Source: JACDDK01 sp038198445 (lineage in GTDB: Bacteria; Actinomycetota; Rubrobacteria; Rubrobacterales; Rubrobacteraceae). Taken from it: 10,428 nucleotides of DNA. The DNA lies in the NCBI GenBank assembly GCA_038198445.1, contig JBBPZZ010000061.1, positions 1-10,428 on the forward strand, in the 5' to 3' direction. The notes beneath the pieces were generated by a model, which saw only the letters and a program-made list of their open reading frames with translations, was not told the origin of the DNA and did no database searches. Positions within the stretch are counted from its first letter, which is position 1. The number at the start of each line of letters is the position of its first letter. The position numbers and the translations under genes are program-made. Positions 6,783 to 10,428 of the stretch are shown here, piece after piece.

Positions 6783-7673
6783 ATGGCACCCGCCCGAAAA
6801 TTTCCTCAGGCTGAACACGAGGATGTGACCGGAGATTTAAAGGAGATCTACGACGACATCCAGGCTACTCTGCGGGTTGGTTGGGTTGCGTTCGCCTGTC
6901 GGGTCCTCGCGACCTTCCCCAATTACCTTCCGCTCGCCTGGCGTGCGGCCCAGCCGAACTTCGCCACGCGGTACGCTGAGCGAGCTGCCGATACACTGCG
7001 CGAAAGGTCTCTGCTTCCGGGGCCGAACCCGCCTGACCCCCGGCCCGAGTTGCGAGAGTTAGGATGGGACGACGCGCGGATCGACGAAGCCCGGCACGCG
7101 CTCGACGTGCTCAACTACGGTAACCCCAAGTACCTGCTGCTCATTACAGCCTGGTCAGAGGCCATTCAGGACCGGACTTCAGGTGGAGCGGAGATCTCCC
7201 CGGAGGAAGCGTCCCCGACATCACGCGGCCTACCCGAGGGGGTCGCCCCGCTCCAGCTTGTCGATCCAGAGGCCGCACCTCCTGAAGTAGAGGCGCTCTT
7301 CAAGCGGGTCACCGACTTGCACTTCCACCATGGACCATCAAGCGACTATCGGGTTCTTGCGAACTGGCCAGACTATCTCCGACACGCTCTCGACCGGATA
7401 CTCGAGCCGGTTGTCCGGACTGAGGAGTACGATGGTGTGGCCCGTATACTGCTCGTACAGGCCCGTGAGTTGGTCCGTGGTTTCCCGACACCTGCAGGCA
7501 TTGGCCGTGATGCGCTTGCCGACTCGTGTTCCCCTTCGGAAATTGCCGGGCTGACCGGACTGCTGTTCATGTACCAGCGGTTCATCTGTGACGTTACTAT
7601 AGACATGATCCGTCTGAAGCAGGCGTTCGACGGCCCCGAGGCAGCCACATCGTCCCCGTTCCCAACCTTGTAA
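6783..7673 (+). CDS. dehI: Group I 2-haloacid dehalogenase (DehI family)
   Basis: This 296-residue cytosolic enzyme hydrolyses 2-haloalkanoic acids by direct attack of an activated water, inverting configuration and releasing halide. It belongs to the all-helical DehI family, about the length of Pseudomonas putida PP3 DehI. Comparing with active-site residues I recall for PP3 DehI, I find Trp34, Phe37, Asn114 and Tyr117 at identical numbers. Ser187, the catalytic Asp188, Tyr264, Phe267 and Ile268 follow at an offset of one. The position matching PP3 Ala187, linked to acceptance of both stereoisomers, is Ser186 here. I place the start at ATG 6783, preceded by AGGAG; an in-frame codon further upstream would overlap the symporter gene. 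The HAD dehalogenase gene follows after 19 bases. Dichloroacetate to glyoxylate is the reaction that best fits the operon. Confidence 0.88.
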   Translation: MAPARKFPQAEHEDVTGDLKEIYDDIQATLRVGWVAFACRVLATFPNYLPLAWRAAQPNFATRYAERAADTLRERSLLPGPNPPDPRPELRELGWDDARIDEARHALDVLNYGNPKYLLLITAWSEAIQDRTSGGAEISPEEASPTSRGLPEGVAPLQLVDPEAAPPEVEALFKRVTDLHFHHGPSSDYRVLANWPDYLRHALDRILEPVVRTEEYDGVARILLVQARELVRGFPTPAGIGRDALADSCSPSEIAGLTGLLFMYQRFICDVTIDMIRLKQAFDGPEAATSSPFPTL

Positions 7674-7692
7674 CTGTACGAAAGGACACGTA

Positions 7693-8376
7693 ATGTCAGC
7701 AGCCCCCGAAGCACTTGCCTTCGACATGTACGGTACGCTGGTGGATCCCATCCGCATCTGGAAGCAGCTAGAGCAGTACGTTGAGGATAAGGATGCGCTG
7801 CATGTTGCAGAAGTGTGGCGGCAGAAACAACTTGAGTACACGTTCCGCCTCACCGTAATGGAGCGCTATGAAGACTTCGAGCAGGTTACCCGCAAGGCGC
7901 TAGACCACGCACTCGCCGCAGCCGGACGGGAAATCGGTGAGGACCAGAAGGACGCGCTTATGGCCCAGTACAATGACCTGGAGCGCTTCCCAGACGTCGA
8001 GCCAGGTCTCGAACGGTTGAAGGAAGCTGGCCACGCCATGGTCGTCTTCTCCAACGGCACTCCACACATGCTTGAGACACTCATGGACGCAGCGCAGCTT
8101 CGCCCGTATTTTAAAGGATACGTCAGCGTTGATGAGATAAGAGCATACAAGCCTTCCCCGAAAGTGTACCAGCACGTCGCCGAACGACTAGGGCGGTCAA
8201 TCGAGGAGGTTAGGCTCGTCTCCTCTAACCCCTTCGACGACATTGGGGCAGAGTCAGCCGGTATGCGAGCCGCGTGGTTGGACCGCTCCGGAGGTCTATT
8301 TGACTCGCTTGGCCCGCCTCCGGAAATCGTTGTCAGTACGCTAACCGAGCTAGCCGACACTCTGGAGGGAAGATGA
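7693..8376 (+). CDS. HAD-type (group II) L-2-haloacid dehalogenase
   Basis: A 227-residue haloacid dehalogenase-superfamily enzyme that opens L-2-haloacids through an aspartyl ester intermediate. Every catalytic element of the L-DEX/DhlB type is present: nucleophile Asp11 and Thr15 in FDMYGTL, Arg43 in WRQKQLEYT (the halide/carboxylate-binding block that separates true dehalogenases from HAD phosphatases), Ser120-Asn121 in VFSNGTP, Lys153 and Tyr159 in YKPSPKVY, and Ser177, Asn179 and Asp182 in VSSNPFDD. The helical cap spans roughly residues 20-100. The start ATG has AAAGGA six bases before it. With dehI it forms a pair of mechanistically unrelated dehalogenases in one transcript, which would widen stereochemical and substrate range. 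About 510 bases without an intact gene follow. Function is assigned with high certainty at family level; the natural substrate is inferred. Confidence 0.93.
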   Translation: MSAAPEALAFDMYGTLVDPIRIWKQLEQYVEDKDALHVAEVWRQKQLEYTFRLTVMERYEDFEQVTRKALDHALAAAGREIGEDQKDALMAQYNDLERFPDVEPGLERLKEAGHAMVVFSNGTPHMLETLMDAAQLRPYFKGYVSVDEIRAYKPSPKVYQHVAERLGRSIEEVRLVSSNPFDDIGAESAGMRAAWLDRSGGLFDSLGPPPEIVVSTLTELADTLEGR

Positions 8377-8390
8377 GAGTCATCAACTTT

Positions 8391-8407
8391 CTCTCAGGCC
8401 TCGAGAG
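8391..8407 (+). other. Small inverted repeat after the HAD dehalogenase gene
   Basis: CTCTC (8391-8395) and GAGAG (8403-8407) can pair across a 7-base loop, with one further A-T pair outside. It begins 14 bases after the HAD stop codon. No run of T follows, so it is a weak candidate for a terminator or RNA-stabilising hairpin rather than a clear one. Confidence 0.25.
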
Positions 8408-8443
8408 AGCAGGAGGCTCGCCCAGCGTGCGCGAGGCGCCATT

Positions 8444-8862
8444 ATGAGCTTCCTGGCGTATTGTAGATCGACTGGTCGACGACGCGCGAAGGTGTACCCT
8501 CGGAGACTGTGGTATGGGTGGAATGTAGCCTTCATCGTGGTTTCGCGAGCGCCGGCGCTCATTTTGGTGCTCGCCGAGCAGACAGAATCGCGTTTCTTGC
8601 TGTTCCCGTCGCCTGCGCGTCGCTTGCGCCGATCGCTTATCCTCAGTTCGTCCGGCCGATCGGTCGCAGGCTGCTTGGTGCGGCGCAGTGATCGTGCCAA
8701 GCAGTGGTGCAAGTATCGGCACTCTTGCGTCCCGCTCCGGATTCCCTAGGGTGCTTGTCATTGCCTTCACCGCGATGATCGCTATGCGCCTCCAAGGAAC
8801 CGATACCGCTCCAGTGCTCACGATCGCACTTTTAGCACTTATATTCGGGATTCGAGGGTTCT
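8444..8862 (+). pseudogene. Probable decayed MFS transporter fragment
   Basis: No intact gene fits this stretch, but membrane-protein-like pieces appear in successive frames. Frame of 8444: YPRRLWYGWNVAFIVV resembles the YGW start and first helix of monocarboxylate/oxalate-type MFS carriers. Frame of 8509: a hydrophobic piece ending LAPIAYPQFVRPIGRRL resembles helix 2 running into the helix 2-3 loop. Frame of 8688: ASIGTLASRSGFPRVLVI, then a segment ending APVLTIALLALIFGIRGF, resembles helices 3 and 4. Order and spacing suit the N-terminal third of an MFS protein broken by at least two frameshifts and then deleted. The similarity is judged by eye and is modest. If right, it was a second carrier of the dehalogenase block. 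It ends where the gcl-like remnant begins. Confidence 0.38.
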
Positions 8863-8892
8863 ATTGTCGGAGGCATTCCGGACAGGGACTAT
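8863..8892 (+). repeat. gcl: Right copy: leftover of a second gcl 3' end just before the glycerate kinase
   Basis: Read in the frame of 8863, these bases encode IVGGIPDRD followed by TAT, against IIGGIPDRD and TAG at the end of the intact gcl (4729-4758). Identity is 24 of 30 bases, with mismatches nearly all synonymous. Upstream of 8863 the similarity stops and this frame contains a stop codon at 8833. The remnant runs into the kinase start codon (ATG 8891). This suggests an ancestral gcl-kinase junction with overlapping or adjacent genes, and its GGAGG (8869-8873) is the only purine-rich site available upstream of the kinase. Confidence 0.65.
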
Positions 8893-10189
8893 GAGAATGA
8901 AGGACGACCTGAGAGAGATCCTATCGGCGGCCCTCGAAGCAGCCGATCCCGGAATAGCGGTGCGCCGCTACCTGAAGGTCGAGGACGGTAAGATACTCGC
9001 CGGGAACGCTTCGTTCGAGCCCCGGCGAGTCTTCGTTCTGGCGGCAGGCAAGGCGGCCTGCGCGATGGCCGGGGCCGCCGTAGATATTCTTGGCGAAAGG
9101 ATCTCCGGCGGGCTCGTCGTTACCAAAGACGGACACGAGAAGCCGCTAGAACGTCTGGAAGTCCTGGTCTCCTCCCACCCCGAACCGGACGAGCGCGGCG
9201 TCGAGGCCGCGCGCCGGGTGGCGGAGGTGACCGAGTCTATGGAAGAAGGAGACTTACTGCTCGCCCTCGTCAGCGGCGGAGCCTCCGCGCTCCTGGCGGA
9301 CCCCGCGCCGCCTATAGAGCTGGCGGACCTCAAGAAGCTCACCGGCGGCCTCCTCCGCAGCGGCGCCTCGATAGACGAGATCAACGCCGTTAGGAAACAC
9401 GTCTCGATGCTCAAGGGCGGCGGTCTCGTCCGTGGCGCGGCCCCCGCGAATACACTCGCCCTCCTCCTCTCCGACGTAGTGGGCGACGACCTCTCATCCA
9501 TCGCCAGCGGCCTAACCGCCCCCGACCCGACGACCCTCGAAGACGTGGAGAGGATAATCCGCCGCTACGACCTGAGGCTGCCGGAGAGCGTGCGGACCCA
9601 CCTCGACAGCGTGCCCGAAACACCGAAACCCGGCGACCCCGTCTTCGAGCGAGTGACGAACGTGCTGGTCGGTAGCGGACGCTCGACAGCGGAGGCGGCG
9701 GCTGAGAAAGCCAGTGAGCTGGGGTACGAACCGCTCCTTCTCTCCACCTACGTCACGGGCCAGGCGCGCGACATCGCCGGTCTGTACGGCGCGATCGTCA
9801 GGGAGGTCCAGGATAGTGGAAATCCCGTACCCGCGCCCTGTGCCATCATCAGCGGCGGGGAGGCTACGGTGGTCGTGCGCGGAGATGGGACCGGCGGCCC
9901 GAACCAGGAGTTCGCCCTCGCCCTCGCCGTCGAACTGGAAGGCGTCGAGGACTGGGCCGCGCTCGCCATAGACACCGACGGAAACGATGGACCCACGGAT
10001 GCCGCCGGCGGACTCGTGGACGGGGCGACGGCGGCGGCCATCCGGGAGAGCGGCATCGAACCCCAGGAAGCTCTCGACGGCAACGACACCTATGCGGCGC
10101 TCGCCGCCGGAGACACCCTGGTCCAAACGGGACCGACCGGCACCAACGTCAACGACCTGCGGGTCGCCCTCATCTCGGAGCGGCACTAG
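8891..10189 (+). CDS. gckA: Type II D-glycerate 2-kinase (GckA/TtuD family, MOFRL domain)
   Basis: A 432-residue kinase that makes 2-phosphoglycerate from D-glycerate and ATP, delivering the pathway product to glycolysis. Family blocks in order: AAGKAACAMA (51-60, with Lys54), LVSGGASAL, INAVRKHVSMLKGG, LLSDVVGDDLSSIASG, the MOFRL-domain SGGEATVVVRG, then IDTDGNDGPTDAAGG and DTLVQTGPTGTNVNDL. Length is normal for the family. Two conserved spots differ from what I expect: SGLTAPDPTT where most have SGPT, and GGPNQEFAL (Pro337) where most have GGRNQE. The Arg of the latter has been suggested to act in catalysis. I favour ATG 8891; ATG 8897 is possible, while the upstream TTG 8864 lies in the gcl remnant. 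The ribosome-binding site is poor: GGAGG is 17 bases away. It is separated from the other pathway genes by the transporter/dehalogenase block. Confidence 0.88.
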   Translation: MRMKDDLREILSAALEAADPGIAVRRYLKVEDGKILAGNASFEPRRVFVLAAGKAACAMAGAAVDILGERISGGLVVTKDGHEKPLERLEVLVSSHPEPDERGVEAARRVAEVTESMEEGDLLLALVSGGASALLADPAPPIELADLKKLTGGLLRSGASIDEINAVRKHVSMLKGGGLVRGAAPANTLALLLSDVVGDDLSSIASGLTAPDPTTLEDVERIIRRYDLRLPESVRTHLDSVPETPKPGDPVFERVTNVLVGSGRSTAEAAAEKASELGYEPLLLSTYVTGQARDIAGLYGAIVREVQDSGNPVPAPCAIISGGEATVVVRGDGTGGPNQEFALALAVELEGVEDWAALAIDTDGNDGPTDAAGGLVDGATAAAIRESGIEPQEALDGNDTYAALAAGDTLVQTGPTGTNVNDLRVALISERH

Positions 10190-10335
10190 CGCCGTGGCCC
10201 GAGAGCAGGCCGAAGAATTCTTTCGTACATGGTATTGACACGTTTCCAGCATCTACGGCGTTGGTGGCTATCTTAGCCGCAGCGCGGGCCTACAGCAATA
10301 GTCAGAGATATTGACCCGCATGCGATCATGGAGGA
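10190..10335. other. Spacer between the kinase and an IS630-type transposase; probable IS end
   Basis: These 146 bases must contain the end of the element that begins at the right edge, but the terminal repeat cannot be placed without the other end. Small dyads are visible: GGTGGCTA/TAGCCGC around 10264-10280 (3-base loop) and GTCA-N7-TGAC at 10301-10315. Neither is followed by a T run, so no clear terminator for the kinase is seen. Confidence 0.35.
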
Positions 10336-10428
10336 ATGAAATCTTACTCAGAAGACCTGCGCCAAAAGATCGTTGTCGCCGTGGAACGCGGCGTGCCCAA
10401 GAGCGAGGCTGCCCGCCTTTTCGACGTG
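10336..10428 (+). CDS. IS630-family transposase, N-terminal fragment cut by window edge
   Basis: The 31 visible codons start at ATG 10336 and read MKSYSEDLRQKIVVAVERG, then VPKSEAARLFDV. This is the first helix and the beginning of the helix-turn-helix of IS630/Tc1-mariner type transposases, which commonly open with YSxDLRxxIVxAVExG and SxxxAAxxFxVS. GGAGG lies at 10330-10334, only one base from the ATG, which is unusually close. The catalytic DDE domain lies beyond the window, so completeness is unknown. With the IS701 fragment at the other edge, it brackets the metabolic cluster. Confidence 0.83.
   Translation, partial: MKSYSEDLRQKIVVAVERGVPKSEAARLFDV

Noticed and set aside
5983..6789. Minus-strand open frame of 268 codons opposite the symporter
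   Set aside because: It is a Ser/Thr/Pro/Arg-rich shadow of a membrane protein gene, without a start signal.
8864..8890. TTG start for the glycerate kinase
   Set aside because: These bases are explained as the gcl tail remnant in another frame; the family protein begins around the MRMKDDL segment.
1..10428. CRISPR arrays, tRNA or rRNA genes, phage genes
   Set aside because: No regularly spaced repeats, cloverleaf-like sequences or phage-type genes were found on reading the window.

Overview
This is a high-GC bacterial segment with strong Shine-Dalgarno sites, tightly packed genes and IS701- and IS630-type transposase ends. Overall protein style suggests an actinobacterium, possibly a Rubrobacter-like lineage; that is an inference from composition and protein similarity, not a demonstrated assignment.

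Layout. The left edge (1-1013, minus strand) holds the start of an IS701-family transposase next to a lipoprotein amidohydrolase gene that loses its C-terminal third at the element. A consensus-like promoter (1116-1145) then opens a plus-strand gene cluster: hydroxypyruvate isomerase (hyi), tartronate semialdehyde reductase (glxR), glyoxylate carboligase (gcl), a DUF485 membrane protein overlapping an ActP-like sodium/solute symporter, a group I 2-haloacid dehalogenase (dehI), and a HAD-type (group II) L-2-haloacid dehalogenase. About 510 bases without an intact gene follow (8377-8890), containing what looks like a decayed MFS transporter and a short leftover of a second gcl 3' end. After that come a type II D-glycerate 2-kinase and, at the right edge, the start of an IS630-family transposase.

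How the genes work together. The symporter would import a short carboxylate, plausibly a haloacetate. Two unrelated dehalogenases would hydrolyse it (dichloroacetate gives glyoxylate; monochloroacetate gives glycolate; 2-chloropropionate gives lactate). Gcl condenses two glyoxylates to tartronate semialdehyde plus CO2. Hyi interconverts that with hydroxypyruvate, GlxR reduces it to glycerate, and the kinase makes 2-phosphoglycerate for glycolysis. The window therefore reads as a nearly self-contained haloacetate-to-central-metabolism module. I know the parts individually but do not know this combination as a described system.

History. The 3' end of gcl (4729-4758) and the sequence immediately before the kinase start (8863-8892) are homologous, with differences almost only at third codon positions. 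This suggests that gcl once directly abutted the kinase and that the transporter/dehalogenase block now sits between them through recombination between diverged operons. IS elements at both edges fit a rearranged, possibly transferred region. Further oddities are a Gcl with glutamate at the position where E. coli Gcl has its diagnostic valine, and two unusual residues in conserved motifs of the kinase.
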